A stretch of DNA of 64,000 nucleotides from Mycobacterium heckeshornense (GTDB taxonomy: Bacteria; Actinomycetota; Actinomycetes; Mycobacteriales; Mycobacteriaceae): positions 1,116,001 to 1,180,000 of the forward strand of contig NZ_AP024237.1 of the NCBI RefSeq assembly GCF_016592155.1. Reading direction: 5' to 3'. Of this stretch, positions 39,615-49,166 are shown in pieces; position 1 is the stretch's first letter, and the number at the start of each line of letters is the position of its first letter. The notes under the pieces were generated by a model, which saw only the letters and a program-made list of their open reading frames with translations, was not told the DNA's origin and did no database searches. Both the position numbers and the translations under genes were made by a program.

Positions 39615-40982
39615 ATGGATTTCGGTGCGCTGCCACCGGAGATCAACTCTGCCCGGATGTATGCCGGACCGGGTGCAGGCCCGATGCTGACAGCCGCCGC
39701 CGCCTGGGACGGGCTGGCCGCCGACCTGTACGCCACCGCGGACTGCTACCAGTCGGTGATCACCGGCCTGACCGCTGGCTCCTGGCAGGGCCCGGCATCC
39801 TCGGCGATGGCCACAGCGGCGGCGCCTTACCTGGCCTGGATGACCGCCACCGCGGCCCAGTGCGAGCAGGTGGCTAACCAGGCCAGGGCGGCCGCGAGTG
39901 CATTCGAGGCCGCATTCGCAATGACGGTGCCGCCGCCGCTGATCGCCGCCAACCGTGCTCAGCTGGCGGCGCTGGTCGCGACGAATTTCCTCGGGCAAAA
40001 CACTCCGGCGATCATGGCCACCGAGGCCCAGTACGCCCAGATGTGGGCCCAGGATGCCGCTGCCATGTACGGCTATGCCGGCAGTTCGGCCGCGGCCGCG
40101 ACCTTGGTGCCGTTCACGCCGCCGCAGCAGAACACCAACCCGAGCGGGCCGGTCGCCCAGGCCGCGGCCGTCGCCCACGCGGCTGGCGACTCGGCAGCTA
40201 CCCATGTGCGCAGGGCGATGTCACCGTTGTCGACGGTGCCCCAGGCCCTGCATGCACTCGCGTCCCCAGGCTCGTCGTCGCCGGGGGTGTCGCAGCTGGC
40301 GATGGGTGAGGCGGCCTCGATGACCACGTCGGGGGCGTCTGCCCCGGCTAGTGCCCTTGCGGGCCTGACCGGCACATCGGGCAAAGGAGCGGTCAAGGGT
40401 GCCGGGAACGGCGCGGCATTTGGTGCGAACGCGCTGGCCGGTCTCCAGTCCAGCATGGGCGCCGACGAGTTGGGTCTGATCGAGGACACGGTGGGTCTGG
40501 AGATCGACGCGGCCGCCGCCGGCGGTTTGGACGGCGGCGGCGTCGGTTTGGACCTGATCGGCGTTGGTATTGACTTCCTGGGCGCCGACGAGCTCACCGA
40601 GTCGGGAGGCCTGGGGCCGCTGGGAGCGCTGCCGCCGGGATCGCTGGGCGGCGTAGGCGGTGCGACGGGGTTGGCACCCGGGACCGGCTTGGGCGGGCTG
40701 GGTGCTGCGGGGGCGTCGGCCAGCGTTGGCCAGGCGGGCTCGGTGGGTGTCTTGTCGGTGCCGCAGGGGTGGGGCGACGCGCTTTCAGCCGGGAGCGTGA
40801 GCCAGGCGAGCGCCATGCCGTTGCCGGGGAGCGGCCTGGGCGCCGTCCCGGCGACACCGGCAGGCGGGCCGGGTGCGCCCAAGATGTCCGTTGCTAATCT
40901 GGCTGGACGCGAAGTCGAGGGCGCGATTCAGCAAATCGGCTTGCGTCCCAAAGTGGTTGCGCGTTCGCCGATGGTCGGGTAG
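39615..40982 (+). CDS. PPE family protein, SVP subgroup
   Basis: A 455-residue protein. The PPE domain ([24 protein letters not shown] as WxG) covers about 1-180. A Gly/Ala-rich middle ([20 protein letters not shown]) precedes the SVP motif [10 protein letters not shown] near residue 377, and the end reads [12 protein letters not shown]. It is the partner of the adjacent PE protein, probably secreted to the cell surface. It converges with the esx pair across a perfect hairpin. Confidence 0.92.
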   Translation: MDFGALPPEINSARMYAGPGAGPMLTAAAAWDGLAADLYATADCYQSVITGLTAGSWQGPASSAMATAAAPYLAWMTATAAQCEQVANQARAAASAFEAAFAMTVPPPLIAANRAQLAALVATNFLGQNTPAIMATEAQYAQMWAQDAAAMYGYAGSSAAAATLVPFTPPQQNTNPSGPVAQAAAVAHAAGDSAATHVRRAMSPLSTVPQALHALASPGSSSPGVSQLAMGEAASMTTSGASAPASALAGLTGTSGKGAVKGAGNGAAFGANALAGLQSSMGADELGLIEDTVGLEIDAAAAGGLDGGGVGLDLIGVGIDFLGADELTESGGLGPLGALPPGSLGGVGGATGLAPGTGLGGLGAAGASASVGQAGSVGVLSVPQGWGDALSAGSVSQASAMPLPGSGLGAVPATPAGGPGAPKMSVANLAGREVEGAIQQIGLRPKVVARSPMVG

Positions 40983-41000
40983 ATCGCCCGCACGACAACG

Positions 41001-41039
41001 ACGTAGCCCGCACACCGGATCGACGTGCGGGCTACGTCT
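41001..41039. terminator. Perfect 14 bp hairpin between convergent PPE and esxI-like genes
   Basis: GACGTAGCCCGCAC (41001-41014) and GTGCGGGCTACGTC (41026-41039) pair perfectly across an 11-base loop. It sits between two convergent stops and has no clear U-tract. Likely a two-way terminator of the L- or I-shaped kind usual in mycobacteria. Confidence 0.8.
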
Positions 41040-41050
41040 GCGGCTGGTGG

Positions 41051-41335
41051 TTAGGCCCAGCTGGAGCCGACGGCGGCATCGGTGCTGGCCATGTTGCTGC
41101 TGGCGGTTTGCACCTTTTGGCCGTGGGCGTTGGCCTGCTCGTAGATCACCTGGAAGTTGCGGCCCAGCTCGGTGATGAACTGCTGGCACGCCGTCGACCC
41201 GGCGCCACCCCAAAAATCACCGGCGGCCAGCACGTCACGGATGATCGCCTGATGCTCGGCCTCCAACGCCGCCGCCTGCGCCCGAATCGTGGCACCGTGC
41301 GCGTCGACGTCGCCGAACTGATAGTTAATCGTCAT
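41051..41335 (-). CDS. ESAT-6-like protein (EsxI/EsxN subfamily)
   Basis: A 94-residue WXG100 protein of the Mtb9.9 (EsxI/L/N/O/V) group: TINYQFGDVDAHGATIRAQ at the N-terminus, WGG turn (about 42-44), second helix with QFITELGRNFQVIYEQ, and end AVGSSWA. It forms a helical-hairpin heterodimer with the upstream EsxJ-like protein and is exported by ESX-5. It begins 29 bp after the esxJ-like stop. The single-copy genes of this group are hard to tell apart, so no symbol is given. Confidence 0.95.
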   Translation of the reverse strand: MTINYQFGDVDAHGATIRAQAAALEAEHQAIIRDVLAAGDFWGGAGSTACQQFITELGRNFQVIYEQANAHGQKVQTASSNMASTDAAVGSSWA

Positions 41336-41364
41336 GGTCTAAGTCCTCCTAACGGCTCTGGTGG

Positions 41365-41661
41365 CTAGCTGCTCAGGATCTGCTGGGACGCCTGCTCTTG
41401 GGCCTCGTAGTTGTTGGCGTCGCGGATCAGCCCGTCCCGCACCCCGTGCAGCATGTTGACGATGTTGCGAAACGCCTGATTCATCTGGCTCATGGTGTCG
41501 TAGGAGGTGGCCTGCGCAGACCCGCTCCAGCCGGCACCGGCAATGTTGACCGACGACGCCCACATCTTGCGGGCCTCGTCCTCCACGGTCTGAGCGTGCA
41601 CGTCGAAACGGCCCGCCATCGCCCGCATCTGGTCCGGATCGGTCATAAACCGAGTTGGCAT
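41365..41661 (-). CDS. CFP-10-like protein (EsxJ/EsxM, QILSS subfamily)
   Basis: A 98-residue WXG100 protein. It has [21 protein letters not shown], the WSG turn, a YEAQEQ segment giving the YxxxE export signal, and the C-terminal QQILSS that names the subfamily (EsxJ/K/M/P/W). It pairs with the next gene. The layout PE8-PPE15-esxJ-esxI is that of M. tuberculosis Rv1040c-Rv1037c. Confidence 0.95.
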   Translation of the reverse strand: MPTRFMTDPDQMRAMAGRFDVHAQTVEDEARKMWASSVNIAGAGWSGSAQATSYDTMSQMNQAFRNIVNMLHGVRDGLIRDANNYEAQEQASQQILSS

Positions 41662-41793
41662 GTGACAACTCCTTGGCTCGAATTCGTCAAAGATTGCTGC
41701 GCCGCAGCAGCCGTATGGACAGAGTACGGCCCGGCGTTGAACCGGTGGCTTCAGACAGGTTACATATTTTTTCCCTTTTCCTTCTTTTTATGG

Positions 41794-42997
41794 TCAGCCG
41801 GCGACCACTGGGCGAGTTACCACGGTCGGTTTGAAGCCGTAGCGAGGAGCCCCGAAGCCGGCGGCCCCGCGGCTGGCGGAGGCCACCGAGGGCATGGCGG
41901 CCGGCATGGCCGCCACCGGCGAGGTTTCCTCGGCGGCGCTGGTCCAACCGGAACCGGGGAATGCGGCCTCGGTGTCGCCAGCCGAGGTGGCCGCCGACCA
42001 GGTGGTCGGCACCGACAACCTGCCGACGGTGGCGGCTTGGCCCACGCCCGCTGACACCGGTGCCCCGCCGGAGCGCGCCGGGCCGGTCTGGCCTGCCAGC
42101 ATCGATCCGCCGGCGCTTGAAGTAAGGCCTCCCGGGCCGACAGCTGCGGCGGTGCCACTGGGAACGCCCGGCCCGGCTCCGGCAGAACTGATGCCTCTCG
42201 CGATGCCGGCGAACATGTTCCAGGCCCCGATGTTGCCCACTGCCGCCGTGTAGGTCTGGGTCGCGTTCCAAATCCCGATGTTCTGGGTGGAGTTGATGAA
42301 ATCGGACAGAAAGCCGCTTGCACCCCCCCGACGCGGAGGCAGATCCGGCCAGCGGGGAGGCCAGTCCTTGGACGGCGTTAGGCAGGCCGGCAACCAGCTG
42401 CGACAGCTCGGTCTGCGTGCCGGCGGTCGCGGTTGCGGCCACTTGGCCGGCCAGCCCACCGGGGTTGGTATTCGGTGCGGGCGGGGCCAGCGGCTGCAAA
42501 ATTCCGGCGCTCGCCGAGGAGCTCGCATAGCCGTACATGGCGGCGGCGTCTTGGGCCCACATTTCGGCGTAGTGGGCCTCGGTGGCCATGATCGCCGGCG
42601 TGTTCTGCCCGAGGAAGTTCGTCGCGACGAGCGCGGCCAGCTGAGCCCGGTTAGCTGCTATCACCGGCGGCGGCACCGTCATCGCAAAGGCCGTCTGGTA
42701 GGCGGCTGCGGAGGCGGCGGCCTGACCGGCGGCGTGCTCAGCGGCCGCGGCGGTGGTATGGAGCCAGGCCACGTAGGGCGCCGCCGCGGTGGCCATCGCC
42801 GCCGCCGACGGGCCCGTCCACGCCTCGCTCGTCAGTGACGAGATCACCGACTGGTACGACGATGCCGCGGAAGCCAATTCGGCGGCCAGGCTGTTCCAGG
42901 CCGCGGCGGCGGCCATCAGCGGGCCCGATCCTGGCCCGGCGTAGATGCGTGCGGAGTTGATCTCCGGAGGTAACGCGCCAAAGTCCATCTCGTCCAT
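41794..42997 (-). pseudogene. PPE15: PPE15-like protein, frame broken by a homopolymer
   Basis: Starts [18 protein letters not shown] and keeps PPE character (WTGPSA as Wx[22 protein letters not shown]) until about 42330. There a run of seven C (42323-42329; G on the coding strand) shifts the frame. Removing one base joins SASASGG to [14 protein letters not shown] and restores a 400-residue protein with the SVP motif [10 protein letters not shown] and the end [17 protein letters not shown]. tuberculosis PPE15 has 391 residues. Without correction the frame runs to 41687 through unlikely sequence. Sequencing error is as likely as a true pseudogene. Confidence 0.85.
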
Positions 42998-43045
42998 CCC
43001 CGTTCGACCGATTGCGCTTATGGCAAAGACCAGGGGCCCCGATCC

Positions 43046-43891
43046 CTAACCGACCGCCGCGCGTGGCACCACGGTGGGTTTGACGCCGTAGCGCGGCGCC
43101 CCGAATCCGGTGGTTTTGCCAGCCGAGGCCACCGACGGCATCCCGGCCGGCACTGTCGCGACGGGCGCGCTATCGGGTGCAGCGGCCGTCCAGCCCGCAC
43201 CGGCCAGCCGCGCCGGGGTGCCGCTTGACGCCGACGTGGCTTCTCCGGCCCAACTGGGCGGTACCGACAACCGCCCGACCGCAGACGCCTGACCCGCACT
43301 CGCCAACACCGGCGCCGCACCGGCGCCAACCGCCCCCGCCGGCCCTACGCCACTCGTCGCTCCCGCTGCGGCCGCCGTGGCGGAATCGGCAGCCTCGGCC
43401 CCCGCGACGGTCCCACTGGTGACAGCAGCAGTGCCCGCGGCGGGGCTGGCCTGGATGAGGTCAGATGCGGCGGAGCCAAAGTTCCCGGCCTGCAGGGCGC
43501 CGACGATGGCGCCGTTACTCAACGCGCTGGGGACTAACCCATAAGATCCCTGACCGGTCAACAGCCCGAGCAGCGAAAGCCCAGAGACGGACGGACCGGC
43601 GGCGGCCGCGTTGGCAGCTTCAGTGGCCGCGTACGAATCAGCGCTGGCGCCCAGTGTGTTGACAAACATCTCGTGAACCGCCATGGCTTGGGCGCTGACC
43701 GCCCGGTACAAGCTGCCGTAGGCAGAAAACTGTGCTGCCTGCAGCGCCGACACCTCATCGGCGGCCGCCGGGACCACACCCGTGGTCGGAGCCGCCACGG
43801 CGGCGTTTTGGGCAGCCAGGGCTGAGCCGATTCCCTGCAGCTGGCCCGCGGCAGCCGACAGCGCCTCAGGCAGCGTGGTGACGTACGACAT
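43046..43891 (-). CDS. PE8: PE8-like protein with SVP-type C-terminus
   Basis: A 281-residue PE protein. The PE domain (about 1-100: LPEALSAAAGQLQGIGSALAA, and [14 protein letters not shown] with the YxxxE signal) is followed by an Ala-rich linker. The C-terminal third carries VGRLSVPPSW, the GxxSVPxxW motif normally found in PPE-SVP proteins, and ends APRYGVKPTVVPRAAVG, nearly the same as the PPE15-like end. Position and length fit PE8 (Rv1040c). Three TTAACGG-type repeats lie about 114 bp upstream. Confidence 0.9.
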   Translation of the reverse strand: MSYVTTLPEALSAAAGQLQGIGSALAAQNAAVAAPTTGVVPAAADEVSALQAAQFSAYGSLYRAVSAQAMAVHEMFVNTLGASADSYAATEAANAAAAGPSVSGLSLLGLLTGQGSYGLVPSALSNGAIVGALQAGNFGSAASDLIQASPAAGTAAVTSGTVAGAEAADSATAAAAGATSGVGPAGAVGAGAAPVLASAGQASAVGRLSVPPSWAGEATSASSGTPARLAGAGWTAAAPDSAPVATVPAGMPSVASAGKTTGFGAPRYGVKPTVVPRAAVG

Positions 43892-44004
43892 GGATTACTC
43901 CTGCGCGGACAAGCCGATCGGTCAAGTCGTTCGCCGGCCGTCGTTTCCGGTTAGTGATGCCACGACTCCACGGTCCTCCGCGCAGCAGCACCTGTGATGT
44001 TCCG

Positions 44005-44043
44005 TTAACGGCTCCTTAACGGTTTCGTGGGGAGTTTTAACGC
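44005..44043 (-). promoter_or_regulatory. Candidate response-regulator operator of PE8
   Basis: TTAACGG (44005-44011), TTAACGG (44016-44022) and TTAACGC (44037-44043) are direct repeats spaced 11 and 21 bp. Spacing, strand and distance to the start codon (114 bp) are the same as those of the kdp array (111 bp). One response regulator could therefore control both. Confidence 0.5.
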
Positions 44044-44173
44044 TTTGATGGCGGCCACGCAGGTTGGGAAACCGACTGCCAAGCCAGCGAAAAGCGCGAT
44101 CCGAACGTGATTGTGGCGAGATGGGACGACCGATCACAAATGCGCCGTGACACCGACATGAGGTGAGATTGCC

Positions 44174-44190
44174 GTAACGGTTCGGTAATT
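44174..44190 (-). promoter_or_regulatory. Weaker GTAA direct repeat upstream of PE8
   Basis: GTAACGG (44174-44180) is followed 11 bp later by GTAATTT (44185-44191). It resembles the nearby array but is degenerate, so it may be a secondary site. Confidence 0.25.
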
Positions 44191-44367
44191 TTAAGTCCTC
44201 GTCGCGGTGTCGAGCTCCTGAATGCCGCGACGCTCAGGCCGGTCTGCCTGATGTCGGCCGCAACGAAGGCGCCGGATCGAAGCAATAGTCATCGACCTGG
44301 TGGATTGACAGTTCTGGCAACTGAGTTGCACAGCAGCGCAACATGTTTCGCACACCATAGCGTCCAG

Positions 44368-44691
44368 CTATGGCTTGGCGGTATTCAGTTCGGGGCAGTA
44401 GTGGGCCACGGCGTCGGCAACGAAATACCTCGCACCTTGTTGGGTCAACTTCGGGTTTTCCGACTGAATACGGTTGACCAGCTCGGCTGCTGGCCGTCCG
44501 GAATGGAGCGCGTCGCAGACGGCCTTGGCGTAGTTGATGATCCGCGCCGGGTCTTGATAGGTGACACCGTCTTGGTCGAGGGCGTGCAAAAACGAACTGT
44601 CGGTCGCATCGGCATGCGCCACGCCGCCGCCCAGCACCCCTATGGCCGCCGACATGGCGACTGAGAACAACCCGGCCGCTCGTCGGTTCAT
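44368..44691 (-). CDS. Secreted DUF732-type protein
   Basis: A 107-residue precursor. A Sec signal peptide (RRAAGLFSVAMSAAIGVLGG) is cut probably after VAHA near residue 27. The mature part of about 80 residues has the DUF732 pattern FLHALDQDGVTYQDP, two Cys (AVCDAL and HYCPEL) likely to form a disulfide, and NYAKAVC. Many mycobacterial paralogues of this family exist and their function is unknown. It is on its own, upstream of (but not in one operon with) PE8 and before tRNA-Leu. Confidence 0.85.
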   Translation of the reverse strand: MNRRAAGLFSVAMSAAIGVLGGGVAHADATDSSFLHALDQDGVTYQDPARIINYAKAVCDALHSGRPAAELVNRIQSENPKLTQQGARYFVADAVAHYCPELNTAKP

Positions 44692-44775
44692 GGCGAGATG
44701 CTACTGCCGGCCTGCCCGGTTGGCAGTGCTTCGGGTCCGCTGCGGCCCGCCCCATATACGCTTCAGAACTGCCAA

Positions 44776-44849
44776 GCCCCCATAGCCCAATTGGCAGAGG
44801 CAGCGGACTTAAAATCCGTCCAGTGTCGGTTCGAGTCCGACTGGGGGCA
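44776..44849 (+). tRNA. tRNA-Leu (anticodon TAA), short variable loop
   Basis: A 74-base cloverleaf: acceptor GCCCCCA/TGGGGGC with discriminator A, anticodon stem GCGGA/TCCGT around CTTAAAA (anticodon TAA), variable loop of 5 bases (CCAGT), T-arm GTCGG-TTCGAGT-CCGAC. Most Leu tRNAs are class II with a long variable arm, so the short loop is unusual. CCA is not fully encoded. A lipoprotein gene follows on the same strand. Confidence 0.9.
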
Positions 44850-45153
44850 CCGGGGCCAGCCGTGCCTCGGGAAGCGGCTGGACTGACCCGTGGCGCCCGA
44901 CGAGCGCCGAGATAACCCCGCGGCTTGCTCGACGCGCGGGATTCCGATCCTGCGACGCCATGGGTTTGCCAGAATTCGGCGTGCGATTCGGCAAACTGCC
45001 CGGGCTGTGCGAAATGACATGTTGGCGCGGGCAACGCGCGAATTCGCGGCATTGTCCGCCTTCGGCCGCGGTAGGCTCAATACAGGTAAATTTCTGACCA
45101 GCAGTTCAGCAGGGGTGGTGTGTGGCGCTGATCGGTTGGGGGTCACGGCGGGG

Positions 45154-45861
45154 ATGCGAAACGGACACCTACGCTCTCTGACGGCCGCGGGCGCCGTCGC
45201 GGGCATCTGCGTTCTCGCCGCCGCGTGCGGCGGTGGCGGCCACGAAGGCAGCCTCAAGCCGAGGCCCACCACCACCAAGTCGAAGACAGCGCCACCGATC
45301 AGCGAGGTCGGACTGAAGGGGCTGCTGCTCAGCGCCGATCAGGTCAACGCCGTCATGGGTGCCTCCGAGATGAAGGTGACGAGATACCGCACCCAGATGT
45401 CTGACGACAGCGCGACGATGGAGCCCAAGGAATGCCTGGCCGTCGATGGTTCAGCCCAGGAGAAGGTCTACGAAAAAAGCGGTTACACCGCCGAGCGGGA
45501 CGAGACGCTGCAAGAGGGCGATAACTTCACCCACTTCGTCGAGCAGGCGGTGGTGCTGTTTCCGTCCGCCAAGCAGGCCAGCACCTTCGTCGCCGCATCC
45601 GGGCTCCAGTGGTCGGCCTGTCACCAGTACACCCACACCCAGAGCCACACGGTGTGGGATGTGGGGCCGATCTCCAACACCAACGGCATGCTGAGCACGA
45701 CCGCAACCCAGCAAAACGCCAACGCACCCGGCTGGGCCTGCGGGCGGGCGCTGACAGCCCGCAACAACGTCGTCATCGACGTCAACACCTGCAGCGCCGA
45801 CCCGAAGAACACGGCGGTCGACATCGCCAACCAAATCGCCCGCAGAGTGCCCATGCCGTAA
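45154..45861 (+). CDS. Lipoprotein with PknH-like sensor domain
   Basis: A 235-residue lipoprotein precursor. The signal RNGHLRSLTAAGAVAG is followed by lipobox LAAAC with Cys25 and a Gly-rich, then Lys/Thr-rich linker. The mature domain has LLLSADQVNAVMGASEM, a Cys in MEPKECLAVDG, QWSACHQYT and GWACGRAL with VDVNTCSADP: four Cys placed as in the external PknH_C family shared by many mycobacterial lipoproteins (two disulfides expected). ATG at 45154 gives a proper signal; the frame is open much further upstream, but without protein character. Function unknown. Confidence 0.85.
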   Translation: MRNGHLRSLTAAGAVAGICVLAAACGGGGHEGSLKPRPTTTKSKTAPPISEVGLKGLLLSADQVNAVMGASEMKVTRYRTQMSDDSATMEPKECLAVDGSAQEKVYEKSGYTAERDETLQEGDNFTHFVEQAVVLFPSAKQASTFVAASGLQWSACHQYTHTQSHTVWDVGPISNTNGMLSTTATQQNANAPGWACGRALTARNNVVIDVNTCSADPKNTAVDIANQIARRVPMP

Positions 45862-46140
45862 CCGCCGACCTGCCCGGTTCGGCGAAGCTGCGTTCCAGGC
45901 GACAATGCCGCGGATGTGACTTTCGCCTCTTTGTCGGCACCGATACTGAACGATCTCTTAACGCTTAGTGTCGCTGCGCACATCGCCCGGAGATTAGCGA
46001 GCAACCTGCAAAAGCCTGACAGACGGCGCTAGTGCGTTCGCTGTACGGCGAACCATTCGTCCCGACGGATCGATATTTAAGCGGACTGTGAGGTTTTGTG
46101 GGCGACACCGGCAGGGTAGGCGTCGAAATGCGGGCGTTGC

Positions 46141-47373
46141 GTGAAGAAATTGGCCGCTAGACTCGGCCGGAAGCGGCGCCGAGGGCGCCGAAATCCTTTC
46201 AATAGGGGATATTCCGGTCGTCATGCTGCGGTGACCCTTGTCGCGTGGCGTCGAAGTGCGACAAGTACAGCAAAGGCTGGTGTCGATGTGGGTTATCTGA
46301 AACACAATTGGCTTGGCGATGACGGGCCAGCCGTCGGCATGGGAAGCACGTCGAAGTTCGCGATCGTTGCCGGAATGGCCGTACACCGCGGACCCATCAG
46401 CGACATCGTGGCCAGCCCCGACGGTGACCGGCTGATATTGAGCAACCTTGGCGATGACAGCGTGTCGATCATCGAGACGGGCACCTGGGCCGGGGTGAGG
46501 ACGATCACCGGGATCAACGAACCGTTCATCATCGCCATGAGCCCCGCTGACCCCAGCCACGCGTACCTCAGCACGGTTTCACCGGCATACGACGCGATCG
46601 CAGTCATCGACTTGGAGACCAACAGCGTCGTCGCCTCACATCCGGTGGCCATGACAGTGACTGACCTGGCGGTCGACAGCGACGGCAGGCGCATCTATAT
46701 GAGCCGAACCGCAGCCGGCGGCGCCGACGTCGCCGTCCTCGACACTGCGACGGGGCGAATTGACGCGATCGACATCGGCGCCCGGGCGGGCACCACCACG
46801 CAATGCCTGCGCCTCACCCCGGATGGGCAGCTTGTCTACGCCACGACTCAGCGGCCCGCCGGCGGCGAAGTCGTGGTGATTGACACCCACCGCCAGCGTG
46901 TCGTCGACACCATCGAAATCGGTTGTGCCATCCGCGATGTCGCGATAAGCCCGGACGGCGCTACGGCCTATATCGCCAGCAGCGACGTCGGTTTCGGCGT
47001 GGTGGTTGACATCGTCGATACACGCAGCAACACGATCATCAGCACGCGCAAGCTCAGCCAGACCGGGGCATTGGTCACGCAGCTGGCGCTCAGCACCGAC
47101 GGCGATCGCGCCTACCTCGTCGGCGAGGACCGGGTCAGCGTGCTGTGCACCCTGACCCAGGACGTCGTCGCCACCATCGCAGTGGGCAGGCAGCCCTCAT
47201 GCGTCGCGGAAAGCCCGGGCGGCCACTACCTCTATGTCGCCGACTATTCCGGCGCGGTGACCGCGGTGTCGATCGACCCGGCGACAGCGTTAGCGATCCT
47301 GCCCGCCGAAGACAACCACACCGCGGGGCCGGGCCGGCACGCATTGCCGCAGCTTGAACCGGCGTTGACGTAA
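46141..47373 (+). CDS. Beta-propeller protein (Rv1057-like)
   Basis: About 410 residues, mostly a seven-bladed propeller of YVTN-type repeats: ISDIVASPDGDRLILSNLGD, DLAVDSDGRRIYMSR, LRLTPDGQLVYAT, DVAISPDGATAYIAS, QLALSTDGDRAYLV, CVAESPGGHYLYVAD. It resembles Rv1057, whose M. tuberculosis homologue (393 residues) is induced by envelope stress. The N-terminus is uncertain: GTG at 46141 gives a very basic leader, while GTG at 46288 (after AAAGG) starts right at the first blade. No signal peptide is clear in either. Partner or ligand unknown. Confidence 0.82.
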   Translation: MKKLAARLGRKRRRGRRNPFNRGYSGRHAAVTLVAWRRSATSTAKAGVDVGYLKHNWLGDDGPAVGMGSTSKFAIVAGMAVHRGPISDIVASPDGDRLILSNLGDDSVSIIETGTWAGVRTITGINEPFIIAMSPADPSHAYLSTVSPAYDAIAVIDLETNSVVASHPVAMTVTDLAVDSDGRRIYMSRTAAGGADVAVLDTATGRIDAIDIGARAGTTTQCLRLTPDGQLVYATTQRPAGGEVVVIDTHRQRVVDTIEIGCAIRDVAISPDGATAYIASSDVGFGVVVDIVDTRSNTIISTRKLSQTGALVTQLALSTDGDRAYLVGEDRVSVLCTLTQDVVATIAVGRQPSCVAESPGGHYLYVADYSGAVTAVSIDPATALAILPAEDNHTAGPGRHALPQLEPALT

Positions 47374-47474
47374 CCGGCGTGGTTGACTAGGCCTTCTGGC
47401 GGGAACTAGACACCAATCGGGCGTCTCGGCGCTAGCATTCGCGCGACCGAACAGCAAGCGAGGGCGGTACGTCG

Positions 47475-49106
47475 ATGCAGAGCACCATGCAAAAATTTCC
47501 GCTGACAATCACCGCCATCCTGAGGCACGCGGCCGGCGTCCACGGCGCCCGCAAGGTCACCACCGCGACCGGCGACGGCTATCAGGAGTGCACCTACCGT
47601 GAGCTCGGCCAGCGGGCGGCCCAGTTGGCGCATGCGTTGCGCCGCCTCGGCGTCACCGCGGACCAGCGCGTAGCCACGTTCATGTGGAACAACACCGAGC
47701 ACCTGACAACCTATGTGGCGGTGCCGGCGATGGGTGCGGTACTGCATACCCTCAACATCCGGCTGTTTGCCGACCAGGTGGTCTTCGTCGCCAACGAAGC
47801 CGAAGACCAAGTCGTACTGGTCGACACGTCGTTGGCCCCACTGCTCGCGCCGATCTTGCCGCGTCTTTCGACGGTGCACACCGTGATCGCCGTCGGAGAC
47901 GGGGACATCGCGCCGCTCGAAGGGGCCGGCAAGGCGGTGCTGCGCTACACCGAAATCCTCAGCGGCGAGCGCGCAGAATTCGCCTGGCCAGACATCGACG
48001 AATACTCGGCCGCCGCTATGTGCTACACCAGCGGCACCACCGGAAACCCCAAAGGCGTTGTGTATAGCCATCGTTCGAGCTTTCTGCACACCATGGCGGC
48101 CTGCACTGCCAACGGAATTGGTGTCGGGTCCAGCGATTGCGTGCTGCCCATTGTGCCGATGTTTCACGCCAACGCGTGGGGGTTGCCGTATGCGGCGCTG
48201 ATGGCCGGCGCCGATCTGGTGCTACCCGATTGCCACCTGGACGCCGGGTCGCTGATCGATATGATCGAAAAGCTCCGGCCCACGGTCGCCGGTGCGGTGC
48301 CCACCATCTGGAACGACGTCTTGCACTACCTGGACAAGGATCCCGACCACGACCTGTCATCGCTGCGGGTGGTCGCCTGCGGTGGTTCGGCTGTCCCGCT
48401 GTCGCTGATGCGCACTTTCGAGGAAAAGCACGGCGTTCAGATTCGCCAGCTGTGGGGCATGACCGAAACATCGCCGATGGCCACCATGGCGTGGCCTCCA
48501 CCCGGAACGCCGGACGAGCAGCATTGGCTGCTGCGCGCCACCCAGGGCCAGCCCGTGTGCGGGGTGGAGGCCCGCATCGTCGACGACGACGACAACATAC
48601 TGCCCAACGACGGGAAGGCCGTCGGCGAGCTGGAGGTTCGTGGCCCGTGGATTGCCGCGTCCTACTACCGGGGGCACGACCAGTCGAAGTTTGCCTCCGG
48701 ATGGTTGCGCACCGGCGATGTGGGTCGCATCGACGAGCGGGGCTTCATCACGCTGACCGACCGCGCCAAGGACGTCATCAAATCAGGCGGGGAGTGGATC
48801 TCGTCGGTCGAGTTGGAGAACCGCCTGATCGGGCACCCGGATGTGGTCGAGGCCGCGGTCGTCGGCGTACCCGACGAGCGTTGGCAGGAGCGGCCGCTGG
48901 CCGTTGTGGTCCTCAAAGAAGGCGCTGCGGCGAATGCGGGTCAGCTGCGAAAGTTTCTGGCGGACAATGTAGCTCGGTGGTGGTTGCCAGAGCGGTGGAC
49001 GTTCGTTGACCAGATCCCGCGCACCAGCGTCGGCAAGTACGACAAGAAGGCCATCCGCGCCCGCTATGCCGAGAACGGCTACCAGGTCACCCAGGTGCGC
49101 GACTAG
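47475..49106 (+). CDS. fadD14: Fatty-acyl-CoA ligase FadD14
   Basis: A 543-residue adenylate-forming enzyme that activates fatty acids to acyl-CoA via acyl-AMP. Motifs: the P-loop [26 protein letters not shown], the hinge [12 protein letters not shown] and [15 protein letters not shown], and the catalytic Lys in [12 protein letters not shown] near the C-terminus. The medium-chain-ligase-like sequence suggests medium or branched acids, but the substrate is not known. ATG at 47475 is used. It matches M. tuberculosis FadD14 (Rv1058), next to the Rv1057-like gene. Confidence 0.93.
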   Translation: MQSTMQKFPLTITAILRHAAGVHGARKVTTATGDGYQECTYRELGQRAAQLAHALRRLGVTADQRVATFMWNNTEHLTTYVAVPAMGAVLHTLNIRLFADQVVFVANEAEDQVVLVDTSLAPLLAPILPRLSTVHTVIAVGDGDIAPLEGAGKAVLRYTEILSGERAEFAWPDIDEYSAAAMCYTSGTTGNPKGVVYSHRSSFLHTMAACTANGIGVGSSDCVLPIVPMFHANAWGLPYAALMAGADLVLPDCHLDAGSLIDMIEKLRPTVAGAVPTIWNDVLHYLDKDPDHDLSSLRVVACGGSAVPLSLMRTFEEKHGVQIRQLWGMTETSPMATMAWPPPGTPDEQHWLLRATQGQPVCGVEARIVDDDDNILPNDGKAVGELEVRGPWIAASYYRGHDQSKFASGWLRTGDVGRIDERGFITLTDRAKDVIKSGGEWISSVELENRLIGHPDVVEAAVVGVPDERWQERPLAVVVLKEGAAANAGQLRKFLADNVARWWLPERWTFVDQIPRTSVGKYDKKAIRARYAENGYQVTQVRD

Positions 49107-49107
49107 G

Positions 49108-49154
49108 GCGAGCAGACGCTCAGCCGCCATTTCGCCGCCGCCGCCTGCTCACGC
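49108..49154. repeat. Degenerate hairpin after fadD14
   Basis: GCGAGCAG (49108-49115) can pair with CTGCTC-ACGC (49145-49154) with a bulge. The left arm GGGCGAGCAGACGC shares its core with the strong hairpin between pks16 and pth, suggesting a dispersed intergenic element. It could end fadD14 transcription. Confidence 0.35.
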
Positions 49155-49166
49155 TAACCTGGCCTG

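Larger units (their letters stand above)
43892..44367. other. 476 bp upstream region of PE8
   Basis: Between the PE8 start and the end of the DUF732-type gene. It holds the half-site array at 44005-44043 and a weaker pair at 44174-44190, both described separately. No ORF with coding character or RNA gene was seen. Confidence 0.5.
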
